64,000 nt of DNA, taken from positions 38,843-102,842 of the forward strand of contig JAAVAE010000015.1 of the NCBI GenBank assembly GCA_014804245.1. The letters run 5' to 3'. Shown here piece by piece: positions 9,031 to 18,646 of the stretch. Every line of letters starts with the position of its first letter. The stretch's first letter is position 1. Both the position numbers and the translations under genes were made by a program. The notes under the pieces were generated by a model, which saw nothing but the letters and a program-made list of their open reading frames with translations, was not told where the DNA came from and did no database searches. The stretch is from Lachnospiraceae bacterium (GTDB lineage Bacteria > Bacillota > Clostridia > Lachnospirales > Lachnospiraceae).

Positions 9031-10059
9031 TTATAGTTCCTCCGCTGCTCGCTCATACTCCTTTGCTTGTTCCGGCATTCCCATTTTTTCGTAGCAGCGT
9101 GCAAGTCCTTTGAGGGGAAGGTCGCTGCTGCAGTGGATGTTTAAAATGCTCTGGGTCTCATAAGCCGCATTATAGAACCAGATTGCCGCCTCCTGGTATT
9201 CTCCCTGTGCAAAATAATATTCTCCCAGTTCATAGCAGACCTCGCTTACGCCCTCACTTGCAACGTCCTTCATTGCATAGCGGTACATTTTAAGGAAGTC
9301 TCCCCGCATTCTTGCGGCGCGTACTACCACGCACACAGCTTCTTTCATCTGGTCCGGCTCTGTCTCTTCTCCGTCGGCAAGGCGGGTGAAATAATCCTCT
9401 GCTTTTTTAAGTTCCTTCTCGGTACCGGAAATGAGCAGTTCCTTTGCATACATATTGGCAAGGCGTTTAGACAGTAACTGTCCTTTGTCCGTCATTCCTG
9501 CAAAGATTTCCATGTCTCTACCTGCATGGCTTCTTTCTGGCAGGTGGGTAATTTCTATATCGCTGTCAAAGACCACCGGAAGTAGGCGTACCGTTTCATG
9601 TACCGGCTCAATCCAGCAAAAACTGCGGAGTCTTTTAAAAAGCTTGGGGCGCAGTTCTTTATCATAATTATATACCGTACCGTGGGAAAGCTGGTTTCCG
9701 TAATACATCTGGACAATTTCCACTTCGCTTACTAACGTTTCTTTTAAGATTCGGAATTTTTCACGGTTTTCTTCATCTAATACCTCGTCCGCATCTGCTG
9801 CATAAATATAATCACACCCCGCCTTAGAAAAGGAAAAGTTTCTTGCCTCAGAGAAGTCGCCCGTCCACGTGAAATCATATACTTTGTCCGTATACTCCGC
9901 TGCAATCTCCTTCGTCCTGTCTGTAGATCCGGTATCTACAATAATCATTTCATCCATCAAATCCCTGATGCTGTCAAGACAGCGCCTCAAAACCTTTTCT
10001 TCATTCTTTACGATCATGCACAGACTGATTGTAATACTGGAATGCTTTTCTTTCTGCAT
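9031..10059 (-). CDS. Glycosyltransferase family 2 with C-terminal helical/TPR-like region
   Basis: SLCMIVKNEEKVLRRCLDSIRDLMDEMIIVDTGSTDRTKEIA...YAADADEVL. Confidence 0.9.
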   Translation of the reverse strand: MQKEKHSSITISLCMIVKNEEKVLRRCLDSIRDLMDEMIIVDTGSTDRTKEIAAEYTDKVYDFTWTGDFSEARNFSFSKAGCDYIYAADADEVLDEENREKFRILKETLVSEVEIVQMYYGNQLSHGTVYNYDKELRPKLFKRLRSFCWIEPVHETVRLLPVVFDSDIEITHLPERSHAGRDMEIFAGMTDKGQLLSKRLANMYAKELLISGTEKELKKAEDYFTRLADGEETEPDQMKEAVCVVVRAARMRGDFLKMYRYAMKDVASEGVSEVCYELGEYYFAQGEYQEAAIWFYNAAYETQSILNIHCSSDLPLKGLARCYEKMGMPEQAKEYERAAEEL

Positions 10060-10173
10060 GTGTTTTCTCCTTAAAACTATGTGATTGACAACTTTGTCGC
10101 TTTCAACTATAGTGTTTTATAATACACTGTATATCATATCACAGGATTTATTTTTAGAACAGGAGTTATTGCC

Positions 10174-11985
10174 ATGAATACCATGCCAAGGATCAGACTG
10201 ATTTTAAAAGCCGCTCAGAGTTTTTTCACCACATGGGCACTCATGAAAGCCAGCCGCATGGAGCCGGGCAATATCCTGACCCTCATCTTTTTTTTGCTGA
10301 GTTTCATTTTTTATTTGTATGCAGATGAAAAATTTTCAAAGTCCGCCTGTCAAAATAAGAAGCAGCTATCCCGTGTATCTAAAATCACTGCCGCATTATT
10401 TACAATTCTTTATATGGCTGTGGATTATACCCATTACATAGAAACCCTGACCAGTCCTTTGTTTAAACTTGGAATTATTTGCGCTGTGTTTTTGGGTTTT
10501 GTGACGATTTTTTATTATTTGTTGAGACTGCTGTTTTCCTTGGTGGAAGATAAAAACTCTTTGCGTTCCATGATTTTTACAGACTGCCATGACGGCACAG
10601 ACCAGCGCAGGGTGCTTGCTTTCTACGTGAAGCATACCGTTTTGTGCGCATTTTTACTCACCATGCTCTGCTGGATCCCTTATTTTCTTTATCAGTATCC
10701 GGGAATCATGACTCCCGACAGTCTGAATCAGTTTGAGCAGGTGCTGGGGGTGATTCCTTACAGCAACCACCATCCCTTTATGCATACACTTTTGATCAAA
10801 CTCTTATACACCATCGGTCTTAAAATAACCGGCAGCATGCTCATTGCCTTGTCCTTTTATACTTTTTTCCAGATGTGCATGCTCGCATTAAGCATATCCT
10901 ATTTCATTGGGACCTTAAAGAAGTATCAGGTAAGACCTGCGATCTGCTTTGTCATCACGCTGTTTTATGCGCTGGTGCCCTATCATGCGGTGTACTCTGT
11001 CACCATCTGGAAGGATATTCTCTTTGCGGCTGCTGTGCTGGGTTTTGGGTGCGCGCTTCTAAGACTTTTTAGAAGAACAAATGCTTTTGATTTGTGCGTT
11101 TTGGGGATATGCGGTCTGATGCTGTGCCTGTTCCGTTCCAATGGCTGGTATGCATTTCTCCTGTGTCTTCCCTTTTTATTTTTCTATTTCAGAAAAAAGA
11201 AAAAAACGATGTTTCCTGTTTTGTGCGGAATTTTTCTGGCCGCTGTCATCATAAAGTATCCGGTTATGAATCACCTGCATGTGGTGCAGCCGGATTTCAT
11301 TGAATCTCTTTCCATCCCCGCCCAGCAGATTACCGCTGTCATATGCAATGACCGGGAACTGACAAGCGAGGAGCGGGCACTGATCGAACAGGTTGTAGAC
11401 CTCACTTATATCAAAGAATTATATGATCCTTATTTTGCCGACAACATCAAGGAGCTGGTGAGAGCCGGCAATCAAGACTACTTAGTGCAGCACAAGGGAG
11501 CGTTTTTAAAACTGTGGGCATCGCTTTTGCTGCGCTATCCAGGGGATTATCTGACTGCCTATATTCATCAGACTTACGGCTACTGGTACCCCGATTCCTT
11601 CTATCTGGTGGCAGAAGCAGAGGGCGTAAGCGCTACTTCCCTGGGCGTATCACACACCCCTTTAATCGGAGGACCCTTGGTCATCAAAACCAAAGAAATC
11701 GCAATCAAGCTTGGGGGCATGCTTCCCCTTTACGGAACCCTCTGGAGCATGGGCGTCGTGTGCTGGGTGCTGATTTTCTGCATCGGCAGTGCTTTTGTCC
11801 GCAATGAAAAAAAGAAACTGATTCTTTATCTGCCAAGCTTTACGCTGCTCTTAACGGTGCTCATTGCAACCCCTGTTGCTACGGAATTCCGGTATGTATA
11901 TTTTATGGTACTATCTCTTCCCTTTTATCTGATGTCCTCCGTGCTTATGCTGCCGGAGGAAGCAGATGCGGAGATATCCAGATAA
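10174..11985 (+). CDS. Polytopic membrane protein, DUF6020-like
   Basis: 603 aa, many TM segments; YQYPGIMTPDSLNQFEQVLG...NHHPFMHTLLIK pattern. Confidence 0.8.
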   Translation: MNTMPRIRLILKAAQSFFTTWALMKASRMEPGNILTLIFFLLSFIFYLYADEKFSKSACQNKKQLSRVSKITAALFTILYMAVDYTHYIETLTSPLFKLGIICAVFLGFVTIFYYLLRLLFSLVEDKNSLRSMIFTDCHDGTDQRRVLAFYVKHTVLCAFLLTMLCWIPYFLYQYPGIMTPDSLNQFEQVLGVIPYSNHHPFMHTLLIKLLYTIGLKITGSMLIALSFYTFFQMCMLALSISYFIGTLKKYQVRPAICFVITLFYALVPYHAVYSVTIWKDILFAAAVLGFGCALLRLFRRTNAFDLCVLGICGLMLCLFRSNGWYAFLLCLPFLFFYFRKKKKTMFPVLCGIFLAAVIIKYPVMNHLHVVQPDFIESLSIPAQQITAVICNDRELTSEERALIEQVVDLTYIKELYDPYFADNIKELVRAGNQDYLVQHKGAFLKLWASLLLRYPGDYLTAYIHQTYGYWYPDSFYLVAEAEGVSATSLGVSHTPLIGGPLVIKTKEIAIKLGGMLPLYGTLWSMGVVCWVLIFCIGSAFVRNEKKKLILYLPSFTLLLTVLIATPVATEFRYVYFMVLSLPFYLMSSVLMLPEEADAEISR

Positions 11986-13346
11986 AAATATGCCCCCTGT
12001 TCATCTACCGCTGAAAAGCAGTATATGCCATTCGAATTAATGCTTGCGATGCTCTCCCAGCCCAGCTTATAGAAATTAACTGTCTTAAGTGGCAGATCGT
12101 ATATCCATCCTGTTCTTGCTCTGTTTGGATTGGTATTTCTTAAAGTATAATACTCCACATCTCTTATTTCACTGGTCACATATTCGCTCACAAACACTTG
12201 TCCGTCATCTGTTAAGAAAAGAACATTCTCACTGCCGGCACACATATCTACAATCTTCGGTATGTGTTCCTCCTTATCATCTATTCCCAGAATTTTTTTC
12301 AAATCAACTTCTTCAAATCCGCCCTGATAATCCTCTCCATAAATTTCCGGATCAGCCATGGCAATTTTATTATCATGATACTTTACCGTCCCGCTATTCC
12401 AATACCAGAGGGTACCGTCTTCTTTATATAGATACATGGTATAGGGGTCTGACGCAATCCTTTCAATGCCTTCTTCTGATCCGAGTTCATATAGGATTGT
12501 CATTCCATATTTTGTTCCCTGATTTAAATTCCTAAATGGAATTTCATTCCCTGTTAGCGGTGCCGCATCAGCATCAAACCTGTTTTCCTCTACAGGAAGT
12601 CTTGGAAAAATAAAATCCCGTGTTCTTTCCCAGAGGGTAGTTTCCATAATTGAAAAAACAGAGCCATCCTCCGTGATAAAATAATTATAATTGCCTGTTC
12701 CTGTAAATAACTTTTTGGTTCCTTGGACTAATTCTATATTTTCCTGCGGAAAACCTGGCTCCCAATCTTTCGCTTCCTCAAAATACAGATATAATCCCCA
12801 TTCATAGAAATTGCCGTTTTCATCTATACAAAATCCCTTTGCTTTTTCCGAATCTACATCCAGATTGACGTCCATATCTACAATATCTGATAGCCCAGAC
12901 AACTGTATCGCTTCATCAAAATAGGCATCCCTATCTTCTACATTCATCTGCCCCCATTCATTGCTTCCCCATGCATATACATGCCCATCCTCCGACAACG
13001 CATACATCGCGGGACCTGCATCTACAATTTTGATAATATTATTTAAATTTGATATTTTATGCAGATTGTTCCTGCTGTAAATGTTCTCCCATGCCCACAC
13101 ACTCCCATCCTCACATAATGCAGTGCAACAGTCGTCTTCTATGATAATGTCTATTAATTTAGCCATAGAATTAGTCTCTTTCCCTACTTCCTTCTCCTCA
13201 ATTTCCTCTTCAGTAGCATTCTTCAATTCGTCTACTACCGCCTGCTGTTTCTCTGTATAAGAATCAGTTTGCCAAATATAACTTACTACAATAAATAACA
13301 CTATTATGAATACCACAATTGAACATAACATCCAAAATCGTTTCAT
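11925..13346 (-). CDS. Membrane-anchored RCC1-repeat (beta-propeller) protein
   Basis: Repeats ALCEDGSVWAWE, ALSEDGHVYAWGSNEWGQ; N-terminal TM; internal ATG at 13346 has RBS gcaggagaatttgcaATG. Confidence 0.85.
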   Translation of the reverse strand: MKRFWMLCSIVVFIIVLFIVVSYIWQTDSYTEKQQAVVDELKNATEEEIEEKEVGKETNSMAKLIDIIIEDDCCTALCEDGSVWAWENIYSRNNLHKISNLNNIIKIVDAGPAMYALSEDGHVYAWGSNEWGQMNVEDRDAYFDEAIQLSGLSDIVDMDVNLDVDSEKAKGFCIDENGNFYEWGLYLYFEEAKDWEPGFPQENIELVQGTKKLFTGTGNYNYFITEDGSVFSIMETTLWERTRDFIFPRLPVEENRFDADAAPLTGNEIPFRNLNQGTKYGMTILYELGSEEGIERIASDPYTMYLYKEDGTLWYWNSGTVKYHDNKIAMADPEIYGEDYQGGFEEVDLKKILGIDDKEEHIPKIVDMCAGSENVLFLTDDGQVFVSEYVTSEIRDVEYYTLRNTNPNRARTGWIYDLPLKTVNFYKLGWESIASINSNGIYCFSAVDEQGAYFYLDISASASSGSISTEDIR

Positions 13347-13368
13347 TGCAAATTCTCCTGCTGCTTTT

Positions 13369-14346
13369 TTATCCCCTGTCCAAAGGTATCTTATCTTCTG
13401 CCTTATTTCTACACTTCCATAATGCCATAGGATGCTTTGCAATATTTACAAGTTCATTACTTTCCCCAAATATCCAATCCGGATGATAACCTCCTTCTGA
13501 AAAAGCTTTCCAGAACAGTTCTTCTTCCTTGGTCGGCATTAGGATAGACGAAAGATATTCCCGAACTTCCTGCTGAACCAGTTCCAAATCAAATCGTTCT
13601 CCCTTACGAAGCACCGGATTTAAATCACGCTTAATCTGCTGAGATGAAACTTTCCCGATACTATCAAGTTCAAATCTTTTCGGAGGCTGTTCTGCTCCTA
13701 TTGCACTGTAAAATACAGCACATTTACGAAGCATTTCTTCCTCACTTTCATCAAACAACCCATATTTGACCATATTATGCATATCATATAAATCTCTCGG
13801 TGCCATTCTGGTAAGCAATGCTACTGTTTTAGAGGCAAATATCTCTAACGGTGCCACTGAAAGCACGGCAAGTGCCTCATCATTCCATGGCAATTTCACT
13901 TCTCTTCTTGCTACTGGGCGCACATGACAACGAAGCATATAGTTAATCTCAATCTTAAGATTATCCTTCACGCCTCCACAATTCACATACTCATACACAA
14001 ATGAATCCAGTGCATGGTAATTCTTGGATTTTGGACTTAAAACGTATCCATTAGCCGTCATATACTTGCTAATTTTGTCCGTAATAACATCTCGGTCCGC
14101 AAGCATTTCTTCCCTATCAATACTTCTACAATAATCCAAATCAATATCGACAGAAAGCCTTGGCAGATCAAAAATAGTAAGATTAATGGCTGTACCGCCT
14201 TTTAAGGCAATCCCTTTTGACAAAAGTTCATCCGATTCCATAAACTTCAAAACATCTGCCAAACGACAAACTTTTTCCAGTGTATCTCTTACAAATCCTA
14301 ATTCTTTTGCCATTCTACCAAGGGTTAATCTATCCAATTGCATCAT
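13369..14346 (-). CDS. AbiEii/AbiGii-type nucleotidyltransferase (toxin component)
   Basis: ALKGGTAINLTIFDLPRLSVDIDLDY nucleotidyltransferase motif; ATG at 14346 has RBS aaaggag. Confidence 0.9.
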   Translation of the reverse strand: MMQLDRLTLGRMAKELGFVRDTLEKVCRLADVLKFMESDELLSKGIALKGGTAINLTIFDLPRLSVDIDLDYCRSIDREEMLADRDVITDKISKYMTANGYVLSPKSKNYHALDSFVYEYVNCGGVKDNLKIEINYMLRCHVRPVARREVKLPWNDEALAVLSVAPLEIFASKTVALLTRMAPRDLYDMHNMVKYGLFDESEEEMLRKCAVFYSAIGAEQPPKRFELDSIGKVSSQQIKRDLNPVLRKGERFDLELVQQEVREYLSSILMPTKEEELFWKAFSEGGYHPDWIFGESNELVNIAKHPMALWKCRNKAEDKIPLDRG

Positions 14347-15094
14347 AATCACCAACTCCTTTATCTATTATTCCCTTCAATGACTGTGGTGTATAAAGCT
14401 TCCACCGTTTATAAAACACATTATCCTTTGACTCTTTCATTAAATACCTCTTTGCATCAGAGGAATATTTCTGACACTCTTCAAAAAAAGTTGCAGAAAA
14501 ATGAAATTCCTCTTTCAGTTCTTCAAAAAGAAATCCGCATTTCTGATATAGAAATCCGTTATTATTTCTTGCAAGACATTCAAGCACTTTTCGTTCATTC
14601 AACCCCGGCACCAGCATCATGCAGCGTATTATTTCCTCCAAACCTGCAATCTTTTCAAAATCCCGGATACTGTCTACCACCGTCTGTTCCACAGATGTTA
14701 CCCGTATGTTTCCCTGCTGTATTACTTCTGTATCAGGCTTACGCTCTACACGACGATATACCACTCCATCATATACAAAATCTGAAAATCGTTTGTCTGT
14801 TGCAACAAAGCACTCATAAAACACTTGACTTCCATATCCAAACACTTCAAATGCGCTGTGATGCGTGATACAAGCATCTGAAAACAGATTGGAACCTATC
14901 TGATAACGTGAAAGAACAGGCTGCTTTGTTTCTATGCTGATTACGACATAAAAATCCCTTTTCACCTTTTCTATTAGTCCCTTTTTCTGATATTCATAGA
15001 TTACCTGATTCGCTGCGCTTGGTGTTCCTACAATTTCTATCAATTGTTCCCTTGAAAAGCATCCCTTTGTTAACAAATTTTCATAATGTTTCAT
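14330..15094 (-). CDS. AbiEi-like antitoxin/transcriptional regulator
   Basis: wHTH N-terminus, YRRVERKPD...VTSVEQTVVDSIRDFEKIAGLEEIIRC; overlaps the AbiEii start by 17 nt. Confidence 0.85.
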   Translation of the reverse strand: MKHYENLLTKGCFSREQLIEIVGTPSAANQVIYEYQKKGLIEKVKRDFYVVISIETKQPVLSRYQIGSNLFSDACITHHSAFEVFGYGSQVFYECFVATDKRFSDFVYDGVVYRRVERKPDTEVIQQGNIRVTSVEQTVVDSIRDFEKIAGLEEIIRCMMLVPGLNERKVLECLARNNNGFLYQKCGFLFEELKEEFHFSATFFEECQKYSSDAKRYLMKESKDNVFYKRWKLYTPQSLKGIIDKGVGDYDAIG

Positions 15095-15248
15095 CCCGCA
15101 TCATCCCCTGTTTTTCATTTCGCACAATGTATCTTCCTTTAGCAATACTTCGTGACATTTTCAAAATGAATATTTTAACTTTATCACATAGTATTAGAAA
15201 TATCAAATATATTGCGCATTTTTTAAAATTCAACCTTCCTCATCATTT

Positions 15249-15347
15249 CTAAACATAGCTGATAAGGCAGCCCAAAAACACGCATACTATCGTTATGGCT
15301 AATATTAAAAATGTAAAAAACAAAGCAAATTTTGTTCTTTTTCTCAT
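15249..15347 (-). CDS. Putative 32-aa single-TM peptide (not in ORF track)
   Basis: Translated by hand: MRKRTKFALFFTFLILAITIVCVFLGCLISYV stop; GGAG about 8 nt upstream of ATG. Confidence 0.5.
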   Translation of the reverse strand: MRKRTKFALFFTFLILAITIVCVFLGCLISYV

Positions 15348-15496
15348 AGCTTATTCTCCGTGCCCTCTCTAAGGTGTCAAGTTTATGTAAAAGAAATCTC
15401 CGGATTTATTCACTGCCGAAAAACAATAGTATTTTAATATAAGCTTGCATCATTTTTGCATCATGACTATTCTTTTTTATATAATAAGCGAAAATT

Positions 15497-15980
15497 TTGT
15501 CATATTCAGATATAAGTACTCTCCCTGCCGCAATGTCGAGTAGTAAATTGAATTTAAGGACAAAATCTGTAACTCTGATGACAAGTGTGAAGGATTATAG
15601 GATAGAAGATACAAATGATATTATATACATAGGGAATGACTTACCAAATGAATATACCGGCTCAGTCTACACTTACAAACTTAAAGGGGCAGCAGCAAAA
15701 GCGAAAGCAAATGCCGCACAGGGACTACCAGAAATGCTTAAGATAGCTGTTGGCAGGCGTTTTCGTAAAAAACAACGAAAAACACTACAGAAATGCAGCT
15801 TTAGGCTGGTATCGTTATGATTCAAAATTTACTCTACCTGTTTACAGTGAAAATGGAGAACTTGAGCGGTATAACGTGTTCCATGCATCCATGCTTGTGC
15901 GCCATGACGAAAATGGAAGGATGTACCTGTACGACGTTATGGACATAAAAAAAGAAACAAGCAACCCGCTTGAGCTGTAA
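15497..15980 (+). pseudogene. Frameshifted fragment resembling the C-terminal nuclease-like domain of phage MuF/polyvalent proteins
   Basis: IYIGNDLPNEYTGSVYTYKLKGAAAKAKANAAQGLPEML...AVG in one frame continues as NEKHYRNAALGWYRYDSKFTLPVYSENGELERYNVFHASMLVRHDENGRMYLYDVMDIKKETSNPLEL in another. Confidence 0.65.
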
Positions 15981-16185
15981 AAGCTGTACACGACACAAAA
16001 CCCGCTTCTTTTTGGTTATGATTCTATGCTGGGCAGATTCTTTTGTCAAGATGCAAAATCTGCATTTTTGAAGCAAAAAATTATTCTCCTAATTCTTGAC
16101 TTTCCAACAATAAGTGGTATCACAAATAAACAGAACATTGTTCTTTTAATTTGCTCAAAATGGTTATGAGGGAACATCAGTAAGA

Positions 16186-16410
16186 ATGATTTTGACACTT
16201 AATGCGAAACGTATTAAAGAATTGCACTTAGGAAAGAAGTTAAAATACAAAAATATTACAAGTGAAGCTATACGAACGACAACATTATCAGTCATGGAAA
16301 ATTCGTCAATTCATAAGCAGACTTTAGAAATGAAAAAAGAAATGCGTTCTAAAAATGCGAATGTTTTTGGAGCAAATGTAATTGCCGAATATATGTCTAA
16401 ATATAGCTAA
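16186..16410 (+). pseudogene. C-terminal fragment resembling an MGT-type UDP-glycosyltransferase
   Basis: RIKELHLGKKLKYKNITSEAIRTTTLSVMENSSIHKQTLEMKKEM; no upstream catalytic part. Confidence 0.5.
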
Positions 16411-16619
16411 TTGCTTTTATTAGAAATCTGTTTACTGATAATCAATGAGTGGTATTTTCTGTCCCTATGAATTATAAAAACGCAACTGTAAACCATACAA
16501 CGCCCTTTGCGGAAGAAAGGGGGAATTTTCTATGACTTGCACAAAAGCATATTTTATTTTGGGGGAAATGAATATATAATAAAATCAACGACAAATCGGG
16601 ATCTATGGAGGAAGAAGTT

Positions 16620-17054
16620 ATGGATATTTGGGAACAGTTATATGCAAAAGCGAAAGGACAGTATCATCCAGAAGCTGTTTCTCCTTTTCTTTATGCACAT
16701 CATGTTGTGTGTGCTTTAGAAAGCGAGAATGGAGAAATATATACAGGTTTTTGCATTGAAAGCTGTAGTGGTGTTATGGATTTGTGTGCTGAAAGAGTAG
16801 CTGCACTTAATATGTATGTAAATAGTGGTCAGTCTGTAATAAAGAGAATGATCGCATTTAGAGATACCCCTCCTTATGGAGAAGGAAGCGGTATGCCTTG
16901 TGGTGCCTGTAGGGAATTTTTTATGCAGCTTTCTCTTAAAAATAAGGATATGGAAATCATGGTTGATTATGAGAAACGAGAAATTGTTACTTTGGAAGAA
17001 TTGATACCTAAGTGGTGGGGAATGGAAAGATACACCGCTGCCCATAACAGGTAG
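16620..17054 (+). CDS. Cytidine deaminase-like (CDA/blasticidin-deaminase type) protein
   Basis: CAERVAALN and PCGACREF zinc motifs; RBS ggagg before ATG 16620. Confidence 0.85.
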   Translation: MDIWEQLYAKAKGQYHPEAVSPFLYAHHVVCALESENGEIYTGFCIESCSGVMDLCAERVAALNMYVNSGQSVIKRMIAFRDTPPYGEGSGMPCGACREFFMQLSLKNKDMEIMVDYEKREIVTLEELIPKWWGMERYTAAHNR

Positions 17055-17066
17055 CATCGCCAAAAC

Positions 17067-17097
17067 AGGAAATCAAGAAAAGATTTCCTGTTTTTTT
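17067..17097 (+). terminator. Intrinsic terminator
   Basis: aacaggaaatc-aagaaaa-gatttcctgttttttt. Confidence 0.85.
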
Positions 17098-17136
17098 GCA
17101 TCCATTTTTGATATTTGAGGAAGTCGTCTGTATTGC

Positions 17137-17859
17137 CTACAAAACCTTAGACAAGAAATCCTGCAGCCGTTCGCATTTAGGATTATTGAAGAATTCCGCC
17201 GGTTCGTTTTCTTCCATGATGATTCCCTCGTCCATAAACAGAACCTTGGTTCCCACTTCTCTTGCAAATCCCATTTCGTGGGTTACGACCACCATGGTCA
17301 TGCCGCTTTCTGCCAGTTCCTTCATAACATCCAAAACCTCGCCCACCATTTCCGGGTCAAGGGCAGATGTGGGTTCATCAAAAAGCATGACCCTGGGATT
17401 CATGGCAAGGGATCTCACAATGGCAATCCTCTGTTTTTGTCCGCCGGAAAGCTGGCTTGGATAAGCATCCGCCTTTTCGCTGAGACCAACTCTTGCAAGA
17501 AGCTTCAATGCATTCTCGCACGCTTCCTCTTTGCTCATCAATTTCAGTTTTACAGGCGCCAGCGTAATATTGTCCATGATGGACAGGTTATTGAACAGAT
17601 TGAAGTTCTGGAATACCATTCCCATATGTTCTCTGATTTTATCAATATTTACTTTAGGATCCGTGATCAGCTGTCCATCAAACCAGATTTCGCCGCCAGT
17701 GGGCGTCTCCAAAAGATTCAGGCAGCGTAAAAAGGTACTTTTCCCTGAGCCGGAAGGTCCCACGATGACGATTTTTTCGCCTTGATGTATATGGTAATTC
17801 ACTCCGCGCAGTACATGATTGTCTTCAAACTTTTTATGCAGGTCTTTAACGATTATCAC
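17137..17859 (-). CDS. Amino-acid ABC transporter ATP-binding protein
   Basis: [52 protein letters not shown]. Confidence 0.95.
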   Translation of the reverse strand: MIIVKDLHKKFEDNHVLRGVNYHIHQGEKIVIVGPSGSGKSTFLRCLNLLETPTGGEIWFDGQLITDPKVNIDKIREHMGMVFQNFNLFNNLSIMDNITLAPVKLKLMSKEEACENALKLLARVGLSEKADAYPSQLSGGQKQRIAIVRSLAMNPRVMLFDEPTSALDPEMVGEVLDVMKELAESGMTMVVVTHEMGFAREVGTKVLFMDEGIIMEENEPAEFFNNPKCERLQDFLSKVL

Positions 17860-18547
17860 TTTTACGCAGCCTCCTCTCCAGTCTGTCCAGTAAGATGGTC
17901 AATATTTTAATAATGACAAAGTATATAACAGCTGCCCCGATCAACGGCATGAATGCCTCGTAAGTTCTTGAGGAAATCTGGTTCGCCACTCTGGTAAGGT
18001 CTGTCAGGCTCACATAACCTACAATTGCCGTTTCCTTAAGCAGAACGATAAACTCATTTCCGATGGGGGGAAGCACGTTTTTGACTGCCTGGGGAATCAC
18101 AATATAAATCATGGTCTGTGCCTTGGATAGTCCTAAGGAGCGTCCCGCTTCTGTCTGCCCTTTATCTACCGCCATGATACCGGCACGTACAATCTCCGCC
18201 ACATAAGCGCCGCTGTTAATACCAAAGGATAAGCTTGCAACCAGCATCCCGTTTTTGCAGTTTGCCATGATGATAAACCACATGATCAAAAGCTGCAGTA
18301 CCGAAGGCGTTCCTCTGATAATGTCAATATAAGCATTGGCGATTCTCGCCCATATAGTCTTCTTGCCATTTCTTTTTGTGGACAGCTTCATAAGTGCAAG
18401 GACTGTACCGATCAGGAGACCTAAAATTGCTGCAAAAAGAGCAATTTGAAGTGTAACTCCCAGACCATTTATGTATAGCTTCCACCTATCGCCTTCAATG
18501 AATGCCGTCTCGAACATTCCGCCAACTTTTTCCAACCATGCCCGCAT
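17846..18547 (-). CDS. Amino-acid ABC transporter permease
   Basis: HisM/GlnP-type [50 protein letters not shown]. Confidence 0.95.
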   Translation of the reverse strand: MRAWLEKVGGMFETAFIEGDRWKLYINGLGVTLQIALFAAILGLLIGTVLALMKLSTKRNGKKTIWARIANAYIDIIRGTPSVLQLLIMWFIIMANCKNGMLVASLSFGINSGAYVAEIVRAGIMAVDKGQTEAGRSLGLSKAQTMIYIVIPQAVKNVLPPIGNEFIVLLKETAIVGYVSLTDLTRVANQISSRTYEAFMPLIGAAVIYFVIIKILTILLDRLERRLRKSDNR

Positions 18548-18576
18548 ATCATCTGTTCCTTTCTCTTTCTAAAAGA

Positions 18577-18601
18577 GGATAGCATGTATTTTATGCTATC
18601 C
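18577..18601 (-). terminator. Stem-loop between substrate-binding protein and permease genes
   Basis: GGATAGCAT-gtatttt-ATGCTATCC, followed on the minus strand by ctcttttag. Confidence 0.6.
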
Positions 18602-18646
18602 CCTTTACCTGTCTCCTATATCACGGATGCAAGCCTCTTTGATTTA

